Shown: positions 28,685 through 39,036 of the stretch, in pieces
Numbering within the stretch: the first letter of the stretch is position 1
Layout of the letters: every line of letters starts with the position of its first letter
Assembly: GCF_041860085.1 (NCBI RefSeq)
Contig: NZ_CP124747.1
Location: forward strand, 4,588,001 to 4,652,000
Direction of reading: 5' to 3'
DNA from: Schlesneria sp. DSM 10557
GTDB taxonomy: Bacteria > Planctomycetota > Planctomycetia > Planctomycetales > Planctomycetaceae
DNA length: 64,000 nucleotides
Notes under the pieces: generated by a model
Databases searched by the model: none
What the model saw: only the letters and a program-made list of their open reading frames with translations
Told to the model about the DNA's origin: nothing
Program-made: the position numbers and the translations under genes

Positions 28685-29191
28685 GATCAGTGTTCCTCAA
28701 ACAAGCAGTTGGACATGGGAAACGTCGTTCCCTGAAGCAATAAAACAGGCCCGGCCGCGACCGCAACCTGACAATCAGTCTATACATGCAAATGGCGAGT
28801 TTCGAGTGCTCTTTTAGTGGCAGGGCGTTTTTGTCGGGAGAAAATGCTGTAACTCGTGTTTAATAAGTGACTAAGGGTGATTACGGGAGGCCGTTCAGCG
28901 GCTTCCCGCGAGACGGTCGAGTTTGCCCGAACGGAAGTCTTTGTCGCGGTAATGGCGGAGCGGAGTTTCGGAATCCCGTACAGCCGCGATCACGAAGTTG
29001 TCCTGACGACCTGAGGCCTGATTCCGCCCCCTCAATGGACGGTTTCAGGGATCTCCGACAGCAGAAAAGACAATCGTCGTACGAATCTTGTTATGATGAG
29101 CGTTTTGGACCAACAAGGTTCGTCTGAGTCAGGTCCTGTCGCTGGCGGCGCACATTCGGATGAGGGTGCGGTACGAAAGAGCAGGTGAAGT
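28685..29191. other. Divergent intergenic region
   Basis: About 500 bp between ilvB (minus) and a small plus-strand gene. No credible gene. I looked for a leader-peptide attenuator or a T-box before ilvB and saw neither. Confidence 0.35.
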
Positions 29192-29662
29192 ATGGTCTGG
29201 GTTTGGACGCTGGCATTCCTGCTGTTGTGTCTCGTGGGCTTTGCATTCGCCGCGATCCCCCTGGCGGCACAGTGGCAGCGGCGCGACGCACGTCAGGCGG
29301 TTCAGTTGTTCCATCAGCGTCGCGAATTGCTTGAAGCCAAGTTCTTTGACTTGGCTCAGTCGGTGGGAAAGCCCCGCGGTTTACGTTGGGTCGACTGCGA
29401 ATGGTCCGACGATGTGACGTTCGGTCGAGATAAAACAACTCGTCTGTTAACGGCATTCGTCGGCGTCAACATCCGATTTGAGGCGATTGAAGGAGGTGAC
29501 ATGGAAGACGTTGCGGCTGTTTCGACAGTGCGTGACGCGACTGCCCTGTTTCACTTCCATCAGGGGGCCTGGGGGACCGGAGGAAAGGCGCTCTTCAATA
29601 TGAATCCAAAGGACGCGCTGGAAAAGCTGGTTGCTCAGTTTGAGCCCGTCTCGGTTATTTGA
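29192..29662 (+). CDS. Small single-pass membrane protein, unknown
   Basis: The 156-residue protein starts with one hydrophobic helix (WTLAFLLLCLVGFAFAAIPLA, about 4-26), then an amphipathic helix (VQLFHQRRELLEAKFFDLAQ) and a compact strand-rich domain (FVGVNIRFEAIEGGDMEDVA ... ATALFHFHQGAWGTGGKALF). AGGTGAAG precedes the ATG. I do not recognise the family. It ends at a strong bidirectional terminator shared with the convergent rpmA. Confidence 0.7.
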   Translation: MVWVWTLAFLLLCLVGFAFAAIPLAAQWQRRDARQAVQLFHQRRELLEAKFFDLAQSVGKPRGLRWVDCEWSDDVTFGRDKTTRLLTAFVGVNIRFEAIEGGDMEDVAAVSTVRDATALFHFHQGAWGTGGKALFNMNPKDALEKLVAQFEPVSVI

Positions 29663-29680
29663 AGTCACTGGAGAGAGGGC

Positions 29681-29728
29681 AAAAAATAAGCCCTCACGGA
29701 AATCGGGTGACCGTGAGGGCTTATTTTT
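29681..29728. terminator. Bidirectional intrinsic terminator
   Basis: The stem AAAATAAGCCCTCACGG / CCGTGAGGGCTTATTTT with an 11-nt loop carries A-runs on the left and T-runs on the right, so it can work in both directions, for the small membrane protein (plus) and rpmA (minus). Confidence 0.9.
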
Positions 29729-29762
29729 GATTGGGTGGATGGATGTTGTCCATCCCATTTCA

Positions 29763-30032
29763 TCAGTTGTTTTCAGCAGCAGCAACTTCTTCTGGGCTGA
29801 TGTTGATTCGGCGACCTTCCTGATCGAAGAAGATTCGTCCGCTGACGAGGGCGAACAGAGTGTAGTCGCGGCCCATGCCGACACCCTTGCCGGGGTGCCA
29901 TTTGGTGCCGTTCTGACGGATCAGAATGTTGCCGGGAATCACGACCTGACCACCGAACTTCTTAACACCAAGTCGTTTTGCCTTGGAATCACGACCGTTA
30001 CGGCTGGACCCTTGTCCCTTCTTATGTGCCAT
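29763..30032 (-). CDS. rpmA: 50S ribosomal protein L27
   Basis: The 89-residue protein is a canonical L27: [20 protein letters not shown] followed by [20 protein letters not shown] and GTKWHPG. It sits at the ribosomal peptidyl transferase centre, where its N-terminal tail supports tRNA positioning. CGGAGGAT precedes the ATG. In most bacteria rplU (L21) lies directly upstream; here the upstream gene is a TolC-like protein, so the rplU-rpmA pair is split. Confidence 0.98.
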   Translation of the reverse strand: MAHKKGQGSSRNGRDSKAKRLGVKKFGGQVVIPGNILIRQNGTKWHPGKGVGMGRDYTLFALVSGRIFFDQEGRRINISPEEVAAAENN

Positions 30033-30191
30033 GCTGAATATCCTCCGATTCGACGAGCCTGTTTATTCCGCCATAGTCTACGAGTCATGCCGAAAGAGGC
30101 CGTCGCAGATTGTCTTGATATTTCGCGCTTTCTCGGCGCGGACCCGAATTGTGTTCGAAACAGGTAGAATTCGCAAGGTTATCTCGCAAAT

Positions 30192-32207
30192 TCACTCTGA
30201 CGAGGGGGAAGACTCCTCTGATGAGTGAGATTCTTCCGCTTCCGCGGGGACCGAAACCTGGTAATGAGATGTCGAGGGAATCATGTTCCCTTCGCTGACG
30301 ATGGGACCATGCGTCCAGGGAAGAGGGTGTGCTTCAGGTAGCCCGCGATGAGCTTCCCGATCTGCCGCATCTTCGTAAGCCTTGTCAGGCCAAGGCCCTT
30401 CATTCAGCGAGATGTCATTGTAATCCAGCAACGTCCCTTTTTCCAGTTGCACGTTCTTGATCGCCAACTGGTACTCGACCAGCGACCGGTAGAACGCCGT
30501 GTCGGCGTCTGACTGGCGACGCTGAGCATCCAGGAGCGTATCCAGGGTCGCGTTTTCTGCCTCGAACGCGGCTTTGACGGCGGCGAGCTGTTCTGCTGCC
30601 GCATTCCGGCGATTGAAGTTCGTTTCGACGACGGTATAGGCCCGTTCAACCTCGGAGATCGAGTTGCTGAGGTCGTAGACGATATATCGCTCCTGCTCGA
30701 ACAGCAGTTGTCGTTCTCGTGCGAGTTGCAGTTCGGCATGCCGTACTGCGGCATACGCACGGCGGAAGCCGATCGGAAAGGTCAACTCGACCCCGGTCTG
30801 CCATTCCTGGAAATCGCCCGTCACGAGGTCGCCGACGGCGTTGTTGAACTGGCCTGATCCGCCGTTGGGGAACAGATCGTTACCAAAACCCCGCCAGCGA
30901 TAGCGACCGGACAAATTCAGTTGCGGCAGCAGGAAATTCTTGTTGGCTTCCAGTTCCGCTTCTCGCTTTTTGATCTGCCACTTCTGACGGCGGAGTTCTG
31001 CACGTCTCGTCAGCGCCTCCATCAGGCTGCAATCCCAGTTGTATTCGATCCGGGCCCGCAGCGGTTCATCGCAGGGACGGATCAGACTTCCGTCGCTGAT
31101 GGGCAGACCGATCAGCAGACGCAAGCGGCGTTCGGCGACAAAGACACCACCCGTTCCGCGGAAAGTTCCCCCGGAACTTCCGTTCACGTTTCGAGTTCCG
31201 TCCATCAGTTTTCCACTGAGGGCGTTCTGGGCATCTTCCTGGAAGCGGTAGTATTGTTCGCGTGCCTGCGCCTCTTTCTGTGCCTCGCCCCCTTTACGCG
31301 GACCGAGTGCCTCGATGGTTCGCCACGTCTCCAGGGCGGCATTTCGAGCGGCCACCTTGGCATCGAGATCACGATAGGCGAAGTACAAGTCCCAATAGGC
31401 GTTCTCGACATCGCTGATGAAGTTACGAACACCAATTTCGAAATCTGCCAATGCAACGTCGGTATTGATACGGGCAATCACGACCCCGTAGACGAAGCCG
31501 GGCACGGCGTTGGGACCTGCAATTCGGTTAAAGCGGGTTCCCGCACCCTGCAGCAGCGGGTGTTTGACTTCCATGTCCATCCAGGTTGTGAATGCACTGG
31601 GGAATGCGTTACCGGGGGCGTTGTTGGCGTCGTACTGAGTGTAGTTCTTGACGGCGAACTGAGTACCCGTCGCTGAAGTCTTTGACAGTTGAGTCTGCCA
31701 GACGGAAAAATCCTGCCGCAGCAGGCGCGTTCCCCCGCCGAAGAAGACGTTATTCAGTGCCCGGTTGTTGTGTTCGACCGAGGCGTTGGTGGTGAACTGA
31801 GCATCGAACGCACTGAGGGCCGCTTCGATACCATAACGTCCATCGGTTTCGACCAGCGAGGGGTCGTTCACAGATCGGGCCGTGTCCGGGGCTCGCAGAA
31901 CAGTGGCCCCCAGGTCTTTCATTACCTTGGAGTTGGCGAGTGCATGCTGCATTGCCTCTTCGAGCGACATTTCCACATAACTCTGTGTCTCCAGGCTGGT
32001 CAGCGAAATCGGCTGAGGAGTGGAGTAGAGCGGATCATTCGTGTCCGTCCCCTCGGGGACTTCAATGTGATGTGCAAGATGAGCGTAGTGGACAGTGTCG
32101 ACACCGGACGATGCCGCTGGTGTTTTGGCGTGGCGCATGCAGCCGCCGACGATCAGGCTGACACAGGTCAACCCTAAGCACGCTCTCCACGTCAAGCCCG
32201 GCCGCAT
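30192..32207 (-). CDS. TolC family outer-membrane lipoprotein
   Basis: The 671-residue protein has a lipoprotein signal (SLIVGGC, Cys23) after an AAGGAGG ribosome binding site, and two outer-membrane-efflux repeats of long helices and paired strands (for example DVENAYWDLYFAYRDLDAKVAA and LSNSISEVERAYTVVETNFNR). It is longer than E. coli TolC owing to N- and C-terminal extensions, the C-terminus ending in a Glu/Ser-rich tail. TolC proteins form the outer-membrane duct of tripartite efflux or type I secretion systems. No membrane-fusion or RND partner is nearby. Confidence 0.88.
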   Translation of the reverse strand: MRPGLTWRACLGLTCVSLIVGGCMRHAKTPAASSGVDTVHYAHLAHHIEVPEGTDTNDPLYSTPQPISLTSLETQSYVEMSLEEAMQHALANSKVMKDLGATVLRAPDTARSVNDPSLVETDGRYGIEAALSAFDAQFTTNASVEHNNRALNNVFFGGGTRLLRQDFSVWQTQLSKTSATGTQFAVKNYTQYDANNAPGNAFPSAFTTWMDMEVKHPLLQGAGTRFNRIAGPNAVPGFVYGVVIARINTDVALADFEIGVRNFISDVENAYWDLYFAYRDLDAKVAARNAALETWRTIEALGPRKGGEAQKEAQAREQYYRFQEDAQNALSGKLMDGTRNVNGSSGGTFRGTGGVFVAERRLRLLIGLPISDGSLIRPCDEPLRARIEYNWDCSLMEALTRRAELRRQKWQIKKREAELEANKNFLLPQLNLSGRYRWRGFGNDLFPNGGSGQFNNAVGDLVTGDFQEWQTGVELTFPIGFRRAYAAVRHAELQLARERQLLFEQERYIVYDLSNSISEVERAYTVVETNFNRRNAAAEQLAAVKAAFEAENATLDTLLDAQRRQSDADTAFYRSLVEYQLAIKNVQLEKGTLLDYNDISLNEGPWPDKAYEDAADREAHRGLPEAHPLPWTHGPIVSEGNMIPSTSHYQVSVPAEAEESHSSEESSPSSE

Positions 32208-32630
32208 TCTCGTCCTCCTTGACGAGCGAGTCTGATTTCAGACCCGGTCAAACACTTCCTGCTGCTGTTCCGCATCATCTCATCGGCACCCGTCTCGACA
32301 AAGAGGGCGTAAAATCGATTCAAACCGGCGGGTTTGAGGCGGTAGTTTCGTCACGAACGCGAATGTTTCTCTGTTTTGCCTATTGTGAATTGGTTTCACG
32401 TGCACACCGCGTGGGACATCGATTCGCTCGGGCCGGCCGAAAGCGGGAATTGAATCAGCGCTGTGGCCTGATTCCTCTCTTATTCTCAAGCGGGAAGGGA
32501 ATTCCCCAACCGGACGGTCTTGCGCAGCGTATTCCTTTCCCGTCCGCACTCTGGACTGGCTGCCATGCCGAGACTACGCTGCAGGAACCGCTTTGCAGCG
32601 GCCAATTGGACATCGGAGAATTTCTGAAAC
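32208..32630. other. Divergent intergenic region
   Basis: Spacer between the TolC-like gene (minus) and sppA (plus). No credible gene; it should carry both promoters. Confidence 0.35.
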
Positions 32631-33662
32631 ATGAACGACACCACGATCGTGACTCCCCCCGGCAAAGCGGGACAGCCGCAGACCATTCTCGTGCAGACCC
32701 AGGCACCGAGCATCTGGAGGGGCTGGCTGATCAAGTTTCTGCTGGCGGCTCTGGTGATGTCGCTGCTGTTCAATTTCGGCCTGTACTCGGCCTACCGCCA
32801 GTACTTCTCTCAAGTCGATCCTCCCCGCGAACGGTTCCATTCGGGAAGCGAGACTGCCAGAGAGAAAGTGGCTGTCCTCAAGGCGGAAGGGACGATCATG
32901 CCTCCCTTCACCGAACGCCTGATCCAGCAGATCGAACATGTCACGAAAGATGACAACGTCAAGGCCGTCCTGCTGGTGATTGATAGCCCGGGGGGGCTGG
33001 TGGCTGACAGTCATCAGATTTACCATCGCCTGCAAAAACTGCGGGAAGTGAAGCCCGTTTATGTTCAAATGAAGCGGATGGCGGCTTCGGGCGGTTATTA
33101 CATCGCGATGGGGGCCGGCCCTGAAGCGAAGATCTTTGCAGAGCCGACAACCTGGACCGGCTCGATCGGCGTCATCCTTCCCCGTTATGACTTCAGTAAG
33201 CTGGCGGACAAGTTCGGTGTCACGTCTGATTCCCTGAAGACGGGGCCCTTCAAGGATGCGTTGAACCCTTTCAAGCCGCTGGAGGAACCGGAACGAAAGC
33301 TCTGGGCGGATATCATTGATCAGTCCTACCAGAAGTTCATCTCGGTCATTGATGAGAACCGCGAACCGCTGGACCGTCAGGCGGTCGAAACCATTGCCAC
33401 GGGGCAGATCTTCACCGCCGATGACGCCCTGAAGAACAGGATGATCGACGAGATCGGGTACGAGGAAGATGCACTGGAAGCGCTGCGGGCCAGGATTAAT
33501 CTAAAGAACCCGCGCATCGTCAGCTACGAAACTCCTTCGTCCGTGGTCGATCTGTTGCTGGGGGGGAAAGCTCAGCAGTCGTCCGACCCGTGGAAGTCCT
33601 TCGTCGAATCGACGGTCCCTCGTGCGATGTATTATTGCTCGTGGCTGCCTCCCCTGCCCTGA
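32631..33662 (+). CDS. sppA: Signal peptide peptidase SppA-like protease (S49)
   Basis: The 343-residue protein has one N-terminal membrane helix (LIKFLLAALVMSLLFNFGLY) and a single S49 domain. The nucleophilic Ser lies in KRMAASGGYYIAMG, and the general-base Lys is likely in KTGPFKDALNP about 50 residues on, the spacing of the short (B. subtilis-type) SppA. These enzymes degrade signal peptides left in the membrane. ATG 32631 follows a weak purine run. It is monocistronic, and convergent with the EEP hydrolase. Confidence 0.9.
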   Translation: MNDTTIVTPPGKAGQPQTILVQTQAPSIWRGWLIKFLLAALVMSLLFNFGLYSAYRQYFSQVDPPRERFHSGSETAREKVAVLKAEGTIMPPFTERLIQQIEHVTKDDNVKAVLLVIDSPGGLVADSHQIYHRLQKLREVKPVYVQMKRMAASGGYYIAMGAGPEAKIFAEPTTWTGSIGVILPRYDFSKLADKFGVTSDSLKTGPFKDALNPFKPLEEPERKLWADIIDQSYQKFISVIDENREPLDRQAVETIATGQIFTADDALKNRMIDEIGYEEDALEALRARINLKNPRIVSYETPSSVVDLLLGGKAQQSSDPWKSFVESTVPRAMYYCSWLPPLP

Positions 33663-33749
33663 GCCGGTGCGACGGGGTTCAGTGATGTGACTGGGTTCCG
33701 TTAAGGAAACGCGTCATCCCCAGGGCGAGGCATCGGTCCCCCCGCGCCG

Positions 33750-34517
33750 TCAGCGAAGTTCAAAATCGACGATCAGCGGCAAGTGGTCGGACGCGTCCCG
33801 GGCGAGTTTCCGATGGGCAATATGTGCCGACAACCTCGCAAACGTCCCGCGCCAGAATACCTTGTCCAGTGCTCCCATCGGCAGGTAAGCCGGAAACGAA
33901 CGGAAGCGAGACGGGGGCGACGTGAGCTGTTCAAACCGGTGAATCTGGAAGGGGCCTTTTGCCAAGGTATTCCGCCAGTCATTGGTATCCCCAATGATCA
34001 GTTGCGGCAGGTTTCCCCCCTCGCGGAACAGGTGATGTTCCAGCAGACGGCGACTCTGCCAGTGCCGTTCACGCTCGGCCAGCCCCAGATGCCAGTTCAC
34101 CAGATGCAGTAACCCTTGAGGCGTCTCGATCAGGGCCATCTGCGCGCCGCGCGGCTTCTTCGTCTGCAGCGTCAGTTGAACTTGATGATGGCTCTGAAAG
34201 GGCCAGCGGGACAGCAGCAGATTACCGTACCCACCCGTCTTCGTATGCACATTCAACTGGTACAGTGAATGCGGAAGTTCCAGTTTCTCGGCGAACAGGG
34301 CGGGCTGGTTGTCAAACCGGCTTCGGCCGACGTTCCGATCCACTTCCTGCAGACAGACAATGTCGGGGGCTTCTGCCGCGACAACATCCATAATCCGCTG
34401 AATCCGATAGCGGCGATCGCGTCCGCCGATCCCTTTGTGAATGTTATAGCTCAAGACTCGCACGCACTTTGCTCCGCTTGATTGACGATGTCTGCCCCAA
34501 TGTATGCGATCGACCAC
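33750..34517 (-). CDS. Endonuclease/exonuclease/phosphatase (EEP) family hydrolase
   Basis: The 255-residue protein is a compact EEP hydrolase: SYNIHKG near 25, catalytic Glu in CLQEVDRN (about 58), GDTNDW (about 177) and SDHLPL (C-terminal, His). Members cut DNA, phosphoinositides or sphingomyelin through Mg-dependent phosphodiester hydrolysis; the substrate here is unknown. No signal peptide is visible. GTG starts at 34517 and 34463 are both possible; the first overlaps nothing coding once comEC starts at 34737. The two genes are divergent. Confidence 0.85.
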   Translation of the reverse strand: MVDRIHWGRHRQSSGAKCVRVLSYNIHKGIGGRDRRYRIQRIMDVVAAEAPDIVCLQEVDRNVGRSRFDNQPALFAEKLELPHSLYQLNVHTKTGGYGNLLLSRWPFQSHHQVQLTLQTKKPRGAQMALIETPQGLLHLVNWHLGLAERERHWQSRRLLEHHLFREGGNLPQLIIGDTNDWRNTLAKGPFQIHRFEQLTSPPSRFRSFPAYLPMGALDKVFWRGTFARLSAHIAHRKLARDASDHLPLIVDFELR

Positions 34518-34736
34518 TGGAATCTCAATTTCAACTTGTCACAAGCGACGATCTCCTCCCTCTCCCCAGCGCGGTTGCCCTCTGGCATGCGACGCGAGCA
34601 TCCTCGCTCTGCTCTTCCCTGTGAGACAAAAAGTCGGCAGTATCTGGATCGCCTGCAGGGGTGTCGAGGTGCTCGATCAGGTCTTTCTTCAGGAGTTGAC
34701 CCGCGTCCGTTCGGTGAGCCGACAAGAGGCATTCTG

Positions 34737-37247
34737 ATGTCGCAAATCTTTGAACTGCCTGACAAACCGGCCGAGTCTCTGGAACGCCCGCGTGGTCCGG
34801 CGATCGTGATTGCTGTCACCGCCTCGCTCGGCATTCTGGCCGACCGTGCTTTTCCTTTGCCGCTCGACCTCTGGCTGGGGCTGACGTCCGCGTGTGCACT
34901 CTGCTGGCTCGGTCTGTATCGGGGGAGGTGTCGATGGCCTGCCGTGCTGATGCTCGTGCTGAGCTGGTTCTGTCTGGCCGCTGCCTGGCATCACTACCGA
35001 TGGAACTGCCGGGCCGAGAATGACATTGCCAATTCCGCCACGAACGAACCGGCCGTGGCGTGTGTCGTGGGAAAGATCATTCAGGCCCCGTGGATTGTGC
35101 ATCAACCCGCCTCCAATCTGACGAGTTGGCAGAACCCGGACCAGACGTGCTTTCTGCTGGAGTGCCGTTCGCTGGCCCTTAACGTCACCGATTCACTGAC
35201 GGTATCGGGGACCCTGCGCGTCTCCGTGCAGGGAGCCATCACGACACTGGAACTGGGAGATCTCCTCAGAATGACGGGCAAGCTCGCACTGCCCCTCGAA
35301 CCGTCCAATCCCGGTGACTTTGACCAGCGAAAATTTCTGCAGTCCCAGGGGGTGTTCAGCGTCTTCCGGACCGATCATGCGGATGGAGTCGAAGTCGTTG
35401 GTCGTGAACGCACCGTGTGGGACTGGCTGCTGGTTTTTCGAGGTGGCCTGCGAACGCGTGCCGAGACACTCATTGCCACATGGCTGACACCCGAAACGGC
35501 CCCCGTCGCCCAGGCAATGCTGCTAGGCAGTCGAGTTCAGATTGATGAAGAGACTCGTCGTGCCTTCCGGGAAAGCGGGATGCTGCACGTGCTGGCAATC
35601 TCGGGGATGAATGTCGGGCTGCTCTGGAGCTGGCTCTGGTCCCTCAGTCGCTGGCTGGGACGATCGGCAGCAACCTCGACATGGATTGTCCTCATCGCGC
35701 TTCCGGTCTACGCGATGGTAACCGATGCCAACCCGCCGATCGTACGAGCCACCGTAGTGGCGGTGATCGTCGCGTTCGGCAAGCTGTTGGGGCGAAGCGG
35801 TTCCGTGGGCAATTCCCTGGCACTGGCCGGGCTTTCGGTGCTCGCCTGGAATCCCACCGATCTGTTCAATACCGGTGCGCAGCTTTCCTTCCTGGCTGTG
35901 TTTGCCATTCTGCACGCCATGCAGTGGCTCTCGCTGGTTCGACAGCAGACCGAAGTCTTCAGCGAGGAGGCTCCGCTTCCTAAGTCTTATCTCACGGCGC
36001 TCGGAGGTAAGTTCCTGCGTGCGGCGATCGACGCGACGGTCGTGGGATTCGCTGTCTGGGGGCTGACATCACCCCTGATCGCGCGAGAATTCCATCTGGT
36101 CTCGCCCGTCGGTTCCCTGTTGACGGTGCTCCTGGTCCTGCCCATGACGATCATGTTCTGGGTCGGCTACTCGTTCCTGTTGTTAGGAGTCGTCTGGTCG
36201 AGTCTCTTCGGTTGGCTGGGTGTGATCTTCGATCAGTTCCTGCGTGGTTTTCTCTGGTCTGTTCACACGGGGGCTCGGATGGATGCCGGACACGTCTACG
36301 TCCCTTCCCCGCCGCTCTGGTGGCTGACGGGATTTTATGCACTGACATTGCTCCCGCTGGTCGTCATCAAGCGGTCACGCTGGGGACCGGCACTCTCCGT
36401 GCGAGCCGGCTTGAGCTGGATTGTGATCGGCCTGACGTGGGAACTGGTCCGCCCTCCCGAACGGGGGGTCACCTGCACTTTTATTTCGGTGGGACATGGA
36501 TTGAGCGTCCTGATCGAATGTCCGAATGGACGAACGGCACTCTACGACGCGGGAAGCATGGTCGGTGGAGCGTCCGTCGCACGGACCATCTCACAGGCAC
36601 TCTGGACCACCGGACGCTCGCGGCTGGACGCCGTTATCGTCTCACACGCCGATGGAGATCACTGCAATGCGCTGCCGGAGCTGAGTCGCATCGTGTCACC
36701 GGGAGGACTTTTCGTTCACCGCAGTTTTCTCGACTGGAGTCAACCACCGGTCGCGGATGCGATCGAACAGTCTTCTCGTTCCGGTGCGTCCGTACGACTA
36801 TTGTCAGAAGGACAGTCCCTCGTTCTGGACCCCACGGTCTCTCTAAACGTCATCCACCCCCCTCGCGATTTTCGCTCGTCGCAGGACAATCCCAATAGTC
36901 TCATCTTGAGCGTCGAATATGCGGGTCGGCGAATTCTGTTAACGGGCGACCTCGAACTGGACGGCCTGGAACGGCTCTTGAGGTCACCACCGCTCCATGC
37001 GGACGTCATGCTGTCGCCCCATCATGGCAGCTTGAAAGCGAACCCCACGGATCTGGCGCGCTGGGCCACACCCGACTATCTGGTGATCAGTACCCCCGAG
37101 AGCGGCGCGGCTGACCGACTGACCCAGCGCTATGGTCCCGAAACCCAGATCCTGACGACGGCCCGTCACGGTTCCATCCGCTTCCGCATCACTCCCGAAG
37201 GAGAGCTGGAAGTGGAAACGTTCAAACAGACCAGACGGCATCGATGA
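34737..37247 (+). CDS. comEC: ComEC/Rec2 family DNA-uptake channel
   Basis: From ATG 34737 this is 836 residues: two N-terminal helices, an OB-like extracytoplasmic domain (about 100-200), the polytopic competence domain (LHVLAISGMNVGLLWSWLWS onward, about 10 helices), and a C-terminal metallo-beta-lactamase domain with SHADGDHCNALPEL (HxDxDH metal site) at about 640. ComEC carries single-stranded DNA across the inner membrane during natural transformation; the C-terminal domain is thought to degrade the other strand. The longer frame upstream of 34737 has no homologous look. No comEA neighbour. Confidence 0.93.
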   Translation: MSQIFELPDKPAESLERPRGPAIVIAVTASLGILADRAFPLPLDLWLGLTSACALCWLGLYRGRCRWPAVLMLVLSWFCLAAAWHHYRWNCRAENDIANSATNEPAVACVVGKIIQAPWIVHQPASNLTSWQNPDQTCFLLECRSLALNVTDSLTVSGTLRVSVQGAITTLELGDLLRMTGKLALPLEPSNPGDFDQRKFLQSQGVFSVFRTDHADGVEVVGRERTVWDWLLVFRGGLRTRAETLIATWLTPETAPVAQAMLLGSRVQIDEETRRAFRESGMLHVLAISGMNVGLLWSWLWSLSRWLGRSAATSTWIVLIALPVYAMVTDANPPIVRATVVAVIVAFGKLLGRSGSVGNSLALAGLSVLAWNPTDLFNTGAQLSFLAVFAILHAMQWLSLVRQQTEVFSEEAPLPKSYLTALGGKFLRAAIDATVVGFAVWGLTSPLIAREFHLVSPVGSLLTVLLVLPMTIMFWVGYSFLLLGVVWSSLFGWLGVIFDQFLRGFLWSVHTGARMDAGHVYVPSPPLWWLTGFYALTLLPLVVIKRSRWGPALSVRAGLSWIVIGLTWELVRPPERGVTCTFISVGHGLSVLIECPNGRTALYDAGSMVGGASVARTISQALWTTGRSRLDAVIVSHADGDHCNALPELSRIVSPGGLFVHRSFLDWSQPPVADAIEQSSRSGASVRLLSEGQSLVLDPTVSLNVIHPPRDFRSSQDNPNSLILSVEYAGRRILLTGDLELDGLERLLRSPPLHADVMLSPHHGSLKANPTDLARWATPDYLVISTPESGAADRLTQRYGPETQILTTARHGSIRFRITPEGELEVETFKQTRRHR

Positions 37248-37356
37248 AGTACCGGGGATCAGCGTAAGTCGGCCGAAAAGCTGCTCTGTGTCGAGATCTC
37301 ACGTCGAAGGTGTCGCTGCGTCGGTCGAAAGCCTTCTCGCGTGGCGGACGGGACTG

Positions 37357-38814
37357 TCAGAACAATCCGGCGATCGGGGCTCCCTCGAAGATATGCGTCG
37401 GCCGTTCCTGATCGTCATACCAGGCTGCCGTATCGGGAAGTCCCAAGGCCGAGTAGATCGTGGCGGCCAGGTTTTCCGGCTTCTGGGCATCGCTGACGGG
37501 ATAGGCCCCGATCTTATCTGATGCTCCGACGATGCGCCCCCCCTGCGTTCCCCCTCCGGCAAAGAAGACGGACTGAACCGGGCCCCAGTGGTCGCGCCCC
37601 GGCAACTTGTAGTGCGCCGGCAGGTGCGTGACTTTCGGCGTTCGACCGAACTCTCCTGCCATCACGATCAACGTTTCGTCCAGCAGCCCACGATCCTGCA
37701 GATCATCCAGCAGGGCAGACAGCGACTTGTCCGTCGGTGGGAACAGGTTGTCTTTCAGGTGCGGGAAGGCCTCGCCGTGCGTGTCCCATGTCTCGTTGTT
37801 CCCCAGGTTGACCTGGACGAGATTCACACCCGCTTCGACCAGATTGCGGGCCATGATCAGCGACCAGCCGAATGAGTTCCGGCCGTAGCGGTCGAGTGTT
37901 TCGGGGCTCTCTTTGGTGACGTCCAGAATCTTTTTGACCTTGGGGTCGGTCAAAAGCGATATGGCCCCTTGCCGCGATCGGTCGAAGGATTCCGAACCAG
38001 CGATGCGGTCAAGTTCCTTTCGCTGATTCTCGATCGACTCCAGCAAGCTCATCCGCCGGCCGAAGCGATCGAACGAAAGCTCGGCAGGAAGGATCAGATC
38101 CGGAATCTGGAACTTGCGATCCTTCGAGAAGACACCTTTTCGTTCCTGGTGGTCAAAGGCCAGATCAGGATAGGCTCCGTAGCAGTACGGGTCGAACGGC
38201 GCTGCTTCGATGAACCAGGGGTCGCGATGACTTCCCATCAGCCCGCCGAACTGACCCGGAAGGACGCGGCGGGAATAATGTACCAGCCGTTCCGGAAGCA
38301 CGGCTGCGGGAGGAAGATTGTTACGGGGACGTGTGACCGAACGGGCGACTGCGGCAATCGAAGGCCAGTCTGTTCGTTTCGGTCCGTTCGGATCGAATCC
38401 GGGTGGCAGAATCGATTTGCCGGTCAACATCATCAGGTGCCCGGCGGTATGATCGTTCGTGGAATGGGTGAGCGAACGACAGACCGACCACAGGTGGCTC
38501 CGTTGGGCCAGCAGTGGCAAGTGCTCGCAGATCTCCAGGCCCGGCGTCTGTGTGGCAATGGGTCGGAAGTCGCCCCGGATGTTATCAGGTGCCTCTGGCT
38601 TCATATCGAAGCTGTCGTGCTGTCCCAGTCCACCGGACAGAAAGATGTAAATCACCGACTTGGCCGTCTTTGGCGCGCGGTAAGTCGTGATGTCCGCAGC
38701 CTTCAGCGCCTCAACGTGGTTCATCCCCAGTCCGAGTAAACCAATTCCCCCGGCTTGCAGAGCGGCACGGCGACTGATCGAGGGATGAGAGAATGAGGGG
38801 TTCTGTGCAGGCAT
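37357..38814 (-). CDS. DUF1501 domain protein, Tat-exported
   Basis: The start is placed at ATG 38814 (MPAQNPSFSHP), giving 485 residues with twin arginines in SISRRAALQAGGIGLLGLGM, about 14-18 residues in. The DUF1501 core is complete: VIYIFLSGGLGQHDSFDMKP, GVNLVQVNLGNNETWDTHGE, IVMAGEFGRTPKVT, GRDHWGPVQSVFFAGGG. It belongs to the longer of the two DUF1501 types in the window and resembles those that normally sit behind a DUF1549/DUF1553 gene, which is absent here. Function not established. It is convergent with comEC across a 109-bp gap. Confidence 0.93.
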   Translation of the reverse strand: MPAQNPSFSHPSISRRAALQAGGIGLLGLGMNHVEALKAADITTYRAPKTAKSVIYIFLSGGLGQHDSFDMKPEAPDNIRGDFRPIATQTPGLEICEHLPLLAQRSHLWSVCRSLTHSTNDHTAGHLMMLTGKSILPPGFDPNGPKRTDWPSIAAVARSVTRPRNNLPPAAVLPERLVHYSRRVLPGQFGGLMGSHRDPWFIEAAPFDPYCYGAYPDLAFDHQERKGVFSKDRKFQIPDLILPAELSFDRFGRRMSLLESIENQRKELDRIAGSESFDRSRQGAISLLTDPKVKKILDVTKESPETLDRYGRNSFGWSLIMARNLVEAGVNLVQVNLGNNETWDTHGEAFPHLKDNLFPPTDKSLSALLDDLQDRGLLDETLIVMAGEFGRTPKVTHLPAHYKLPGRDHWGPVQSVFFAGGGTQGGRIVGASDKIGAYPVSDAQKPENLAATIYSALGLPDTAAWYDDQERPTHIFEGAPIAGLF

Positions 38815-39036
38815 GTACTTCTCTCCACGCGGTGACTCACCGATCAACATCGATTGAATTGTCATATCGGATTAATCAGTCTGTCGCAATCAGAAACGTT
38901 TCCGCTTCAGCCACTTTCAGCCCACCAGATCCGCCGCAAACCGGGACGTTTCTGACGTTTGTAGGAGCTGGTTCGTTTTTGGGAAATTCCGGGAATTTCT
39001 GCTCGAATGCAGGCCCCGATGCCCGGGGGTTTCTCT

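Noticed and set aside
28685-29191. T-box or leader-peptide attenuator in front of ilvB
   Set aside because: I saw neither a run of Leu/Val/Ile codons with a terminator nor the T-box bulge sequence.
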